Assembly: GCA_031292355.1 (NCBI GenBank)
Contig: JARLHI010000076.1
Coordinates: forward strand, 186,001 to 250,000
Origin: Candidatus Obscuribacterales bacterium
GTDB taxonomy: Bacteria > Cyanobacteriota > Vampirovibrionia > Obscuribacterales > Obscuribacteraceae
Direction: 5' to 3'
DNA length: 64,000 nt
Shown: piece by piece, positions 35,740 to 43,457 of the stretch
How the letters are laid out: each line of letters opens with the position of its first letter
How positions within the stretch are numbered: position 1 is the first letter of the stretch
Made by a program: the position numbers and the translations under genes
The notes under the pieces: generated by a model
Seen by the model: only the letters and a program-made list of their open reading frames with translations
Told to the model about the DNA's origin: nothing
Database searches by the model: none

Positions 35740-36411
35740 TTGGGAAAACAAATATCCATCTTGATTGTTGAAGACCAGGCTCTTGCAAGAATCGGTTTGA
35801 AATTTGTCCTTTCACATTCAAAGGACCTAGTTGTTGTCGCCGAAGCTGCTGACGGGCAAAGTGCTGTTTCTGCGTGTCTTGAATTTCAACCAGCAGTGGT
35901 TTTAATGGACGTTTCATTGCCAGCTATGAGCGGAATCGAAGCCACAAAACGCATTAAGTCATCGCAGCCCGAAACGAAAGTGCTCATTCTCACGAGCCTA
36001 GAAAATGACGATACGGTATTTTCGGCATTAGCGGCGGGAGCCGATGGTTACTGTCTCAAAGACATTGATGAAAGCTCTCTTCAGTCAGCAATCAGAGCCA
36101 TCTACACAGGCGCCTGCTGGCTCGATGCTGTGATCGCAAAAAGAGTTTTGCAAGCAAGCACCTCAAATATGTCTACTGCAGGTTTAGTTGACAGAAAAAA
36201 CGATTTACTCAAATTTCGTCTGTCTGCAAGAGAAATGGAAATTCTCGAACTTCTTGTGGAGGGACTAAGCAATGATCAAATGGCTGCACAGTTACACCTG
36301 TCCAAAGACACAGTAAAGACCCATATGCGTCACGTCCTCAACAAACTCGCGGTAGCAGACCGAACACAGGCTGCCGTAAAGGCCATCAAAAGCGGACTTG
36401 GATGCGACTAA
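35740..36411 (+). CDS. NarL/FixJ-family response regulator
   Basis: 223 residues: an intact receiver (acidic pocket VEDQ, D57 in VVLMDVSLPAMSG, Lys in GYCLKDID) and a complete LuxR-type helix-turn-helix (LSAREMEILELLVEGLSNDQ, then LHLSKDTVKTHMRHVLNKL). It should bind DNA when phosphorylated, probably by the divergent PAS kinase. A stop codon lies in frame only four codons upstream, so the TTG at 35740 is the only possible start unless a frameshift links it to the upstream 21-codon frame. A decayed DUF692 fragment lies just beyond its 3' end on the other strand. Confidence 0.93.
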   Translation: MGKQISILIVEDQALARIGLKFVLSHSKDLVVVAEAADGQSAVSACLEFQPAVVLMDVSLPAMSGIEATKRIKSSQPETKVLILTSLENDDTVFSALAAGADGYCLKDIDESSLQSAIRAIYTGACWLDAVIAKRVLQASTSNMSTAGLVDRKNDLLKFRLSAREMEILELLVEGLSNDQMAAQLHLSKDTVKTHMRHVLNKLAVADRTQAAVKAIKSGLGCD

Positions 36412-36414
36412 TGC

Positions 36415-36537
36415 CATCAGTTCCTTACCTTTAGTCAGAGACTCAGAATTCATTGACACTGCAGGTAGTGCACCACGTTCTAGAGGACTCACTTCTGAGA
36501 AATCGATGCGCTCTGACGCGTGAATGTAGTTTCGACT
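36415..36537 (-). pseudogene. Fragment of a DUF692 gene
   Basis: On the minus strand 41 codons read from SRNYIHASERIDFSEVSPLE through to MNSESLTKGKELM. They match residues 95-135 of the intact DUF692 protein encoded at 39431-40312 at 30 of 41 positions; the DNA of 39908-40030 is similar too. The rest of the gene is absent: downstream of the match lies the end of the response-regulator gene and upstream is unrelated sequence. It is a partial duplicate or a relic of a second DUF692 copy. No expression signals are visible. Confidence 0.8.
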
Positions 36538-36697
36538 TTGAATTTGCTCGCGATTACCGCTCAACCCCAAAGTTGCTACTATAGGGATACTTGGAGGCTA
36601 AACGACGATTCTAAACTTCAGAGCCATAGAAACGGTATCTTCATAACATGTCACTGCCCAAAGCCGACCTCGTGCTTCCACCCCAAAGGATTTCTTT

Positions 36698-37012
36698 ATG
36701 CAGACAATGGACAAAACTCCAATAACTTTATCGAAAATAGAGAAAGAATGGTGCCTGGAAACAGGCGCTATCAAGCAGTTGACCAGATCGCCTGGCGAAA
36801 TGCTGCGATTTGCCACCCTGCTAGAGAAATCGACAGGCGTTGGGCGCCCCGGTCCCATGCTCAGCGAGATGCGCCACGTGCAAATTGAAAGATTCAAAGA
36901 CCATGTCGACGTTATCTTCACCGACAAAAACGGCGAAGACACAAATGCCTTAATAGATTTTGAAAACGTCGGAAAACTAGTCGCCTACATTCATTCGCAC
37001 ATCAAACTGTAA
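36698..37012 (+). CDS. Small hypothetical protein
   Basis: 104 residues from an ATG with AAAGGA about seven bases upstream. The sequence looks folded and mostly alpha/beta (GEMLRFATLLEKSTGVGRPG, HVQIERFKDHVDVIFTDKNG, FENVGKLVAYIHSHIKL), with no signal peptide, membrane segment or recognised motif. It converges with argB, 24 nt between the stops. Confidence 0.65.
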   Translation: MQTMDKTPITLSKIEKEWCLETGAIKQLTRSPGEMLRFATLLEKSTGVGRPGPMLSEMRHVQIERFKDHVDVIFTDKNGEDTNALIDFENVGKLVAYIHSHIKL

Positions 37013-37036
37013 GACAGAAGGTTCACAGAATACCGG

Positions 37037-37906
37037 TCAAGCAGCTTTTTCTGCAATCACAGTGCCTGTCAATTGTGGGTCCACAAAGCCATTGAGCAAC
37101 GAGTGCGACTCGAAACCATTCAAGATCGAAATCCTCTCTATACCATTTTTGATACCGCTCAAGCAGCTTTTAATTTTTACGAGCATGCCACCACTAATCG
37201 TGCCATCCTCAATCAAAGCGTTCATCTCATCGGGCGTAGCGACGCCAATGCGCGATGAGGGATCGGTGATTTCCTTCAACACCCCTGACACATCGGTCAT
37301 AAAGACCAAAGATTGTGCTTGCAAACAACTGGCCACTGCCAATGCAGCATGATCAGCGTTAACATTATAAAAATGACCGTTGAGATCTAAAGCCAGTGGT
37401 GAAATGACTGGAAGCCCCCCAGCCCAAAGCCAGCTTTCCATGCTACCTGTGTCCACACCAGTTATTTCGCCAACCCAACCCATATCGACGTGAGCACCAT
37501 CGGCGAATTTGTCTTCCATCTTTTTTGCAATCAATGGACACGATGACTGTGATGAGAAACTAATAGCATTAGCCCCTCTATCTCGAAACTTTTGAACAAG
37601 AGCTTCGTTCAACAAAGTAAAAGTCGAAACTGCTATGTCTAACGTTTCCGAATCGGTCACCCTCAGTCCATCAACTTTCTGAGTTTTTTTACCAATCAGC
37701 GCAAGAGCGTCGTTGACCTTGGTGCCGCCGCCGTGGACGACCACAACCTTAACGCCCGCCTCAATTAACTTGATCGTGTCATCGATAAGACTATTTATAG
37801 CGTCCTCACTTCCAATCGCATTGCCACCAAATTTGACAATGGTCACTTGCCCGTCAAATTTCTCAAGATTTGCTCCATCGTTTAGAAGCGCTGTTACTGT
37901 TTTCAT
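37037..37906 (-). CDS. argB: Acetylglutamate kinase ArgB
   Basis: 289 residues of the amino-acid-kinase family. It phosphorylates N-acetylglutamate, the second step of arginine synthesis. Visible motifs are the nucleotide-binding start TIVKFGGNAIG, the glycine loop VVVVHGGGTKVNDAL, the substrate-binding DGLRVTDSETLDI and the C-terminal GTISGGMLVKIKSCLSGIKN. The start at 37906 is preferred because GGAGATAG lies about nine bases upstream, whereas five codons earlier would include that site. argC lies upstream on the same strand, separated by 250 nt that hold a promoter, a possible leader peptide and a hairpin, so argB can probably be controlled apart from argC. Confidence 0.94.
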   Translation of the reverse strand: MKTVTALLNDGANLEKFDGQVTIVKFGGNAIGSEDAINSLIDDTIKLIEAGVKVVVVHGGGTKVNDALALIGKKTQKVDGLRVTDSETLDIAVSTFTLLNEALVQKFRDRGANAISFSSQSSCPLIAKKMEDKFADGAHVDMGWVGEITGVDTGSMESWLWAGGLPVISPLALDLNGHFYNVNADHAALAVASCLQAQSLVFMTDVSGVLKEITDPSSRIGVATPDEMNALIEDGTISGGMLVKIKSCLSGIKNGIERISILNGFESHSLLNGFVDPQLTGTVIAEKAA

Positions 37907-37938
37907 TGTGTCTATCTCCATAAAAGTGTGCAGAACAA

Positions 37939-37971
37939 AATCCCCGAATGGCAGAGGCGCACTCGGGGATT
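37939..37971 (-). terminator. Terminator-like hairpin in the argB leader (possible attenuator)
   Basis: On the minus strand AATCCCCGA and TCGGGGATT form a 9-bp perfect stem with a 15-nt loop, followed by TTGTT. It stands 32 nt before the argB start and 36 nt after the stop of a short Arg-codon leader. The upstream leader DNA around 38009-38020 can pair imperfectly with its 5' arm, so an alternative fold is possible. Confidence 0.6.
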
Positions 37972-38006
37972 ACTAAATACTTTGAAAATTAAATTACAAA
38001 GTCAGC

Positions 38007-38051
38007 TTATCTCCGAGCGCAACGTACGGCGGCGACGGATACAGCGTCCAT
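38007..38051 (-). CDS. Putative arginine leader peptide (14 residues)
   Basis: A short minus-strand frame encodes MDAVSVAAVRCARR and a TAA stop. Three of its last five codons are Arg (CGT, CGG, AGA). It lies between a promoter-like sequence and a terminator-like hairpin ahead of argB, the layout of amino-acid leader peptides. The ribosome-binding site is weak, and the pairing logic does not obviously fit classical attenuation, so this is a suggestion only. Confidence 0.35.
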   Translation of the reverse strand: MDAVSVAAVRCARR

Positions 38052-38112
38052 TCTGGCAATTAATTGTGTTGGGGCTCAACATGGAGTAAGACTTTCCTGA
38101 CTTGTTTTTTGA

Positions 38113-38141
38113 ACAATACTCACTTTGTTCAGACGTGTCAA
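38113..38141 (-). promoter_or_regulatory. argB: Sigma-70 promoter-like sequence in the argC-argB gap
   Basis: On the minus strand TTGACA (38141-38136) and TATTGT (38118-38113) are separated by exactly 17 bases. It would start transcription about 200 nt before argB, just downstream of the argC stop. Confidence 0.55.
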
Positions 38142-38158
38142 CCGTTTCTAACGAAACC

Positions 38159-39217
38159 TCATGCAGGAAATATTGCCGCCTGTCCTAACCCGGTCGTTTC
38201 TGGCAAACCAAAGAGCAGATTCATATTTTGAATAGCCTGCCCCGCAGCCCCTTTGACTAAATTGTCTATAGCGCCAATACAAATTATCCGCTTCGTCCTG
38301 ACATCAACAGAAACAGAAATATCACAGAAATTCGAACCCTTAACAAAACGTGTTTCAGGGTGCTTATAATCGCCCTGCGGGGCATCAAAAAGCCTTATGA
38401 AAGGCTCGTTTGCATAGAATGACCTGTAAAGGTCAAAGACTTCTTCGGCCGTGACTTCTTTGAGCAAAGACGCGTAGGCAGTAACGAGAATTCCTCTATT
38501 CATTGGCACAAGATGCGGCGTGAATGAAAGTGCAAAAGGCTTTTCAGATATAACCGACAACGCCTGCTCGATTTCTGGAGTGTGTCTGTGGGTAGCCACT
38601 TGATAGGCTTTAAAAGATTCATTGCATTCATTAAAATGCACGCCCAAATCAGTACTTCGTCCAGCGCCAGATACTCCCGACTTTGCGTCAATGATGATCG
38701 AATGATTATCGATTAATTTGGAATCGACTAATGGAGCGAGAGTGAGAATCGAACAGGTGGCATAGCAGCCAGGATTGGCAATTAAATTAGCAGTAACAAT
38801 TGCCTTGCGATTCAGTTCAGGCAGCCCATAGACAGCGTTTCTTAGAAGCTGTGGGCTGGCGTGTTTCAGCTTGTACCAGTGCTCATAGTCAGATACATTT
38901 TTGAGGCGAAAATCACCGCCTAAATCGATCACTTTGCATTGCGCCAAAACTCTCTCATTCAATTTAGATGCAGCCTGACCATGCGGTAGCGCCAAAAATA
39001 TTACATCTACTTCTGCAGCCAATTTTTCGAGATTGGCGTCCTCACAAATCAAATCAGTTGCTTTGGAAAAACTTGGATAAACATTGTTCATCAGTTTTCC
39101 ATTATGACTATGAGAAACCGCAGATTTTATTTCCACATTTTCATGCGACAGCAACAATCTCACTAACTCTTGCCCGGTGTATCCGGTTACTCCAACTATC
39201 GCTACTTTAATAGTCAC
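38159..39217 (-). CDS. argC: N-acetyl-gamma-glutamyl-phosphate reductase ArgC
   Basis: 352 residues from a GTG at 39217 whose GTGA overlaps the stop of the previous gene; GGAG lies about 11 bases upstream. A longer frame exists but reads as non-coding. The enzyme reduces N-acetylglutamyl phosphate to the semialdehyde, the third step of arginine synthesis. The NADP-binding loop VAIVGVTGYTGQEL and the catalytic C151 in LIANPGCYATCSILTLAPLV are present, with the conserved ATHRHTPEIEQ and FTPHLVPMNRGI. It is the third gene of a row: DUF692 protein, small partner, argC, then argB after a regulated gap. Confidence 0.94.
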   Translation of the reverse strand: MTIKVAIVGVTGYTGQELVRLLLSHENVEIKSAVSHSHNGKLMNNVYPSFSKATDLICEDANLEKLAAEVDVIFLALPHGQAASKLNERVLAQCKVIDLGGDFRLKNVSDYEHWYKLKHASPQLLRNAVYGLPELNRKAIVTANLIANPGCYATCSILTLAPLVDSKLIDNHSIIIDAKSGVSGAGRSTDLGVHFNECNESFKAYQVATHRHTPEIEQALSVISEKPFALSFTPHLVPMNRGILVTAYASLLKEVTAEEVFDLYRSFYANEPFIRLFDAPQGDYKHPETRFVKGSNFCDISVSVDVRTKRIICIGAIDNLVKGAAGQAIQNMNLLFGLPETTGLGQAAIFPA

Positions 39218-39438
39218 AAATGTTGCTCTCCGCTTGCGTCCTTTCGTTTCGCCCATTTTCCCATGAGCTCACAAGCTACCGCTACCATATCTGGATCAAA
39301 TTCTTTGATATAGTCCTGGTACGGCTCAAAGCGCGGATCTGTCTTTAAAGTTTCGAGAATCACATCCTGCGGCTGCCCACTGGCTAGCAGCTCCAACAGA
39401 GCGTCCTGAAAGTCAATTAGTGGCGATTCTTCAGGCAT
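39214..39438 (-). CDS. Small protein coupled to the DUF692 and argC genes
   Basis: 74 residues from the ATG at 39438, which overlaps the end of the DUF692 gene by 8 nt; its own stop overlaps the argC GTG by 4 nt. Such overlaps at both ends imply translational coupling. The protein is acidic and helical (FQDALLELLASGQPQDVILE, FDPDMVAVACELMGKWAKRK). I recognise no family. DUF692 enzymes usually need a small partner protein, so this is a candidate partner by position; no sequence evidence backs that. Confidence 0.65.
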   Translation of the reverse strand: MPEESPLIDFQDALLELLASGQPQDVILETLKTDPRFEPYQDYIKEFDPDMVAVACELMGKWAKRKDASGEQHL

Positions 39439-40312
39439 AACAAAACTCCAAGATCTCTTCAATCGTTTCGAAGTCATCTCGAAATTCTTCTTGCGCGTGA
39501 ACGTCTCTCATCGTGCTACCAAGCCTCTCAAGAATCACGCATTCAACATTTGGACAAAGCTTCAACGCCAGTGCCGCTAGATTGAAAACCTCTTGGGGCA
39601 CAGCATCGTCATGCGTGTCTCGTCTGACAGCGAGCCTATTTCCAGAGACTGAGTGACTCCACGAACCGCCGGACAAATGCAGTTCACGAACTTTGGACAG
39701 GGGATAGAGATTAAGCAGCTCGCGTTCCGACATTCGAAAATTCTCGACCTGACAATAGATATTGTGCACGTCCAACAAGAGAAATCCATCAACCTCAGAA
39801 ATTAGTTGATCGATGAATTCGCCCTGACGTTTCACATCTTCAAGACCAAACGCAAATGCTAGATTTTCCAGCCCCACTGGGCATTGCGTGGCATCAGCAA
39901 ATCGCCTCATCATCTCCTTTCCTTTAGTCAGAGACTCAGAATTCATTGGCACTGCAAGTGGTGCACCACGTTCTATAGGACCGGCTTCAGAAAAGCCAAA
40001 ATGCTCAGATGCGTGAATATATTTTCGACTTTTAAATTCTTCTTTTGCCTGAGCGAGCCATTTTTGCTGTCTTTCCGAAAATCTTGCCGATAAGCCTGAA
40101 AGGTAGACGCCATGCCCTGTAAGCGAGTTTGACTGGCTGAAGCGATCAATAATATCCTGGCACCACGGCTCAATAGTCACGCCATTCCAGGTGAAGTCAA
40201 AACTCCATTCCATGACTTCCACCTTATTCGCTTTAAAAAGCTCGGCAGAAGCCTCGCGAAAGTCCTCCGTTGGCATTAAAGAGAGTCCAAGCTTTGGTTT
40301 ACGTTGTTTCAT
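39431..40312 (-). CDS. DUF692 family protein (MbnB/TglH-like)
   Basis: 293 residues with a TIM-barrel-type sequence and metal-ligand motifs of DUF692: a His in YIHASEHFGFS (about 104), a Glu in VGLENLAFAF (149), LLLDVHNIYCQ (Asp181, His183, Asn184), a His in ELHLSGGSWSH (212), Asp232 and His234 in RDTHDDAVP, and a late Glu in VILERLGS (262). Characterised members (MbnB, TglH) are multinuclear-iron enzymes that modify Cys in peptide precursors. No precursor peptide gene is evident beside it. It overlaps a small gene and precedes argC, an unusual context. A second, broken copy lies at 36415-36537. Confidence 0.85.
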   Translation of the reverse strand: MKQRKPKLGLSLMPTEDFREASAELFKANKVEVMEWSFDFTWNGVTIEPWCQDIIDRFSQSNSLTGHGVYLSGLSARFSERQQKWLAQAKEEFKSRKYIHASEHFGFSEAGPIERGAPLAVPMNSESLTKGKEMMRRFADATQCPVGLENLAFAFGLEDVKRQGEFIDQLISEVDGFLLLDVHNIYCQVENFRMSERELLNLYPLSKVRELHLSGGSWSHSVSGNRLAVRRDTHDDAVPQEVFNLAALALKLCPNVECVILERLGSTMRDVHAQEEFRDDFETIEEILEFCYA

Positions 40313-40371
40313 TGCCTATCCCATGCCACACGCTTCACCGAGATAAGCACGGGCATCCCTTGATTCATTGG

Positions 40372-41358
40372 CTAGCCCATACCACACATAAGCTTGGGAC
40401 CGGTCTCCATTTTTTTCTGCCACCAGACAAGGTGACCGCATGCTCCCGCCTGCGGATATAGAAGATCGTCGTCACTGCGCCCGATCAGGTCAAACAACGT
40501 TTGCTTTTCTTTTTTCGCCAATTCTGATTTGCCAAGTTGCATATACCAAAGCGTCAAATCGCGGTGGACTCGTCTTCTGATATCGCTGTTCGCATCAAGT
40601 CGGTCAACCATCGCTGCGACTCGTAGTCGAATTTTCTCGGCTCCTTTAAATTCCTCCTCCGAAAATGACTTCACTAGCGGCCTTCGGTCCTGCGGAGTAT
40701 CTCGCACTGGTATGTGATTAGGAATAATGCCATAAGCCATTGCCTCTAACACCGAGGCTGCGGCTTTCAAATGTCCCTCGTCGGGGATAGGAGCACCTTC
40801 ACACGATTGAAAAGCCTTCTCTAAGACAGCATTGCACCTCTGTGCTTCAACGTTGATTCCAATTTTGGCAAACAACTTCGAGGCTATAAAATACGTATTT
40901 AACCTGGCAAATTCATCGGAGCTTTGATCTGCCTGTTTCAAGGATTGCTTCAACGCAGCGATGGCGAGCAGTTTACTTTCATCGCCAGATGTCGCAGGCC
41001 TTAGCCTAAATCCATTTACGTAAGAGTTATCTTCTGATGATATTTGCTCAGCCAGACCAGTCCACATCGCTTCGCGGATTTTAAACTGCCGTCCGCTCAT
41101 TCTAGGAAATTCAGACGCTTTATATTGTTTCTCTGCTGCAGCTACACTAGCTCTCGCAAGGTAGGCGGTCGCAAGATAGAGCAATTCGTAAGCTCGCCTC
41201 TCATGTTGCAATTGAGCACTATTCGCAATCCGCTGTATTACAGAATCACTCGCTACTGATTTGGCTTGCGGCCAAGCAGGCAACTGCGAATTGAGCAAGC
41301 CTCCGGCAAACGCAACCGCGAGCAGAGTTTGAGTACGAATTGGCTTCTTAAATTGCAC
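40372..41358 (-). CDS. Secreted hypothetical protein
   Basis: 328 residues with a signal peptide (MQFKKPIRTQTLLAVAFAGG and on, cleavage near residue 32). The mature part is almost wholly helical (AYELLYLATAYLARASVAAA, FARLNTYFIASKLFAKIGIN) and looks like degenerate TPR-type repeats. It ends in KLMCGMG. It lies 59 nt upstream of the DUF692 gene on the same strand, so cotranscription with the arg cluster is possible. No family recognised. Confidence 0.7.
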   Translation of the reverse strand: MQFKKPIRTQTLLAVAFAGGLLNSQLPAWPQAKSVASDSVIQRIANSAQLQHERRAYELLYLATAYLARASVAAAEKQYKASEFPRMSGRQFKIREAMWTGLAEQISSEDNSYVNGFRLRPATSGDESKLLAIAALKQSLKQADQSSDEFARLNTYFIASKLFAKIGINVEAQRCNAVLEKAFQSCEGAPIPDEGHLKAAASVLEAMAYGIIPNHIPVRDTPQDRRPLVKSFSEEEFKGAEKIRLRVAAMVDRLDANSDIRRRVHRDLTLWYMQLGKSELAKKEKQTLFDLIGRSDDDLLYPQAGACGHLVWWQKKMETGPKLMCGMG

Positions 41359-41547
41359 CCTAAAACCTCGAAGCTATCAATACACTATATTTATACCTGC
41401 CAAACGACTAAAAACACAGGAAAACCCCTGGAATGCATCAGGTAATTATTCAACGTGTAGCTTTATCACAACCATGACACAACTCGCTGGAAACGTCTTA
41501 CAACGACTTCTTGTCTGAATCGATAGTGTTGGGGTGTTGAACTTGCC

Positions 41548-42663
41548 CTAAGCTCGCCCGTACTGCACTGGCCAATGAGCTTTATCTGTCTGCCTTAAAG
41601 CCTTCGCTGCATCATGCGCGAAATACGGATTACGTAAAAATTCGCGTGCCAGCAAAACGATATCGGCCACTCCATTTCGAATGATTTGATCTGCCTGCGC
41701 GGGTTCAGTAATCATGCCAACGGCACCGGTCACGATACCAGCTTCACGTCTTATAGCACCGGCAAAAGAAGTCTGATAGCCAGCACCGGTAGGAATTTTG
41801 GCATCAAGCACATTGCCACCTGAGCTGCAATCTATTAAATCAGCACCTGCATTCTTGAGACGCCTGGACAATTCAATCGAGTCATTTAACGTCCAACCAT
41901 CGTCCACCCAGTCAGTAGATGAGATTCGCACCGATAGAGGAATTGCATCTGGCAACGCCTCACGAATAGCGCTTGATGTTTCCAGTGTAAATCGCACCCG
42001 GTTTTCGAAACTGCCACCATATTGATCTTTTCGTTGATTAGAAATTGGACTATAGAAACTGTGCGACAAGTAGCCATGAGCAGAATGAAATTCGATCCAC
42101 TCAAAACCGGCTGCTACAGCTCTCTTAGCAGCGTCAACAAACGACTGACGTACGATTTCAATATCCTCGACGCTCATTTCCCGCGGAGTCTTAGTCAAAT
42201 CACCGCCAAAAGCGATAGGACTTGGACCGATTGTGTCCCAACCACCTTTGTCATTCGAGAGAGAAGCTCCACCGTTCCAGGGCAACGCACAACTCGCCTT
42301 GCGACCAGCATGAGCAATCTGTATGCCTGGAATAGAACCGTTTTCTTTGATGAACTTTGTGATCCGTCGCCAGGGTTCGACGTGCTCGTCAGACCAAATA
42401 CCGGCACATCCAGGAGTAATTCGTCCGCGCGCTTCTACGCCTGAAGCTTCGGCAATCACAAGTCCCGCGCCGCCCACCGCTCTTGAGCCTAAATGAACGA
42501 GATGCCAATCGGAGGGCAGGCCGTTTGTAGCACTATATTGACACATAGGTGATACCGCAATACGGTTTGGTAAAGTGACACCACGAATGGTGAAAGGAGA
42601 AAACAGATTTTGTGTTCCAATCGCTTTCTCATCGGATACAGCGCCTTGCTTTACCTGCGTCAT
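41548..42663 (-). CDS. Old yellow enzyme family NADH:flavin oxidoreductase (YqjM/NamA type)
   Basis: 371 residues from the ATG at 42663, which has AAGGAAG upstream; the open frame extends 30 codons further without support. FMN-dependent ene-reductases of this class reduce alpha,beta-unsaturated carbonyls, often as detoxification. Seen here: the flavin-site VSPMCQYSATNGLPSDWHLV with the thermophilic-type Cys, IQIAHAGRKAS, FHSAHGYLSHSFYSPISNQR with substrate-binding His residues, and GAVGMITEPAQADQII. It lies on the same strand as several unrelated neighbours, with gaps of over 100 nt. Confidence 0.9.
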   Translation of the reverse strand: MTQVKQGAVSDEKAIGTQNLFSPFTIRGVTLPNRIAVSPMCQYSATNGLPSDWHLVHLGSRAVGGAGLVIAEASGVEARGRITPGCAGIWSDEHVEPWRRITKFIKENGSIPGIQIAHAGRKASCALPWNGGASLSNDKGGWDTIGPSPIAFGGDLTKTPREMSVEDIEIVRQSFVDAAKRAVAAGFEWIEFHSAHGYLSHSFYSPISNQRKDQYGGSFENRVRFTLETSSAIREALPDAIPLSVRISSTDWVDDGWTLNDSIELSRRLKNAGADLIDCSSGGNVLDAKIPTGAGYQTSFAGAIRREAGIVTGAVGMITEPAQADQIIRNGVADIVLLAREFLRNPYFAHDAAKALRQTDKAHWPVQYGRA

Positions 42664-42786
42664 AATTGTGCTTCCTTGCAAATTTTGTATAGCCACTAAG
42701 ACATTAGACCGGTCATTTACGGGAGTCAAGGAATAGCGTTTGCAGGTCGTCATTTTGCTTCATTTGAATGCACTTTATTGGGCTGG

Positions 42787-43377
42787 TCAATGAGTTTTCA
42801 AATTCGCTGCGGTCTCCCTGTCTTGCTTCGAGCGGTCATAATTGCCCATAGCATCATAAATTAAAGCCCGTTTTTCATAAGCGCTGGGGATGTCTGGGTT
42901 GGCATTGATGGCGCTTGAGTAATCGGTAAGAGCCTGTGGCATCAACCCCTCTGTCCAGTATCCGTCACCCCGCGCCACGAGAGCACCGTAATCGCCAGGT
43001 TTTTTCTCTAGAATTTTTGTCTGCGTTTCTATTGATTTTGATGCATTATTAATTATTCGCGAACCAAAGAAAGTAATGATTGCTGCAGGAATTGACGGCA
43101 CTTCGCCATGTGCACCCCAAATCATATTTGGACCAGTTGTCGTTGTTTTTAAAGATTGAGATACATACAGAGCACACAGAATCGAGCAAATTGCAAAAAC
43201 TACGAGGACGCTTTGAATCGGTGCGTCCACAATACTTTCCAGCAATGATTTCTGCTTCTTAATCTCAAGGTGCGAGTCGTAAAGGTAGCCGCAATATCGG
43301 CAAGTCGAAAAGCTAGTGCGATCTTCTTGATGACACTTCGAACACTTCTTGATCTGTTCGTCTGGGTCCGCTGACAT
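42787..43377 (-). CDS. Zinc-ribbon membrane protein with TPR
   Basis: 196 residues. An N-terminal zinc ribbon has four Cys (CSKCHQEDRTSFSTCRYCGY). One membrane helix follows (VLVVFAICSILCALYVSQSL, about 56-75), then TPR repeats in the C-terminal half (LVARGDGYWTEGLMPQALTD, SAINANPDIPSAYEKRALIY). The layout suggests a membrane-anchored adaptor. Its gene follows the LRR-kinase gene by 80 nt on the same strand, so a signalling link is possible. Confidence 0.8.
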   Translation of the reverse strand: MSADPDEQIKKCSKCHQEDRTSFSTCRYCGYLYDSHLEIKKQKSLLESIVDAPIQSVLVVFAICSILCALYVSQSLKTTTTGPNMIWGAHGEVPSIPAAIITFFGSRIINNASKSIETQTKILEKKPGDYGALVARGDGYWTEGLMPQALTDYSSAINANPDIPSAYEKRALIYDAMGNYDRSKQDRETAANLKTH

Positions 43378-43457
43378 AATCTTCCCGAATTGGTTTGTTC
43401 AGCACAATATACTTTCAAAAACACATGCACTCAAATGAAAGGCATGCAGAGTTTTAC

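Noticed and set aside
40316..40390. Near-repeat of the CGMG-stop coding end after the secreted-protein gene
   Set aside because: Only 14 of 18 bases agree between the two copies, too weak to claim a duplication.
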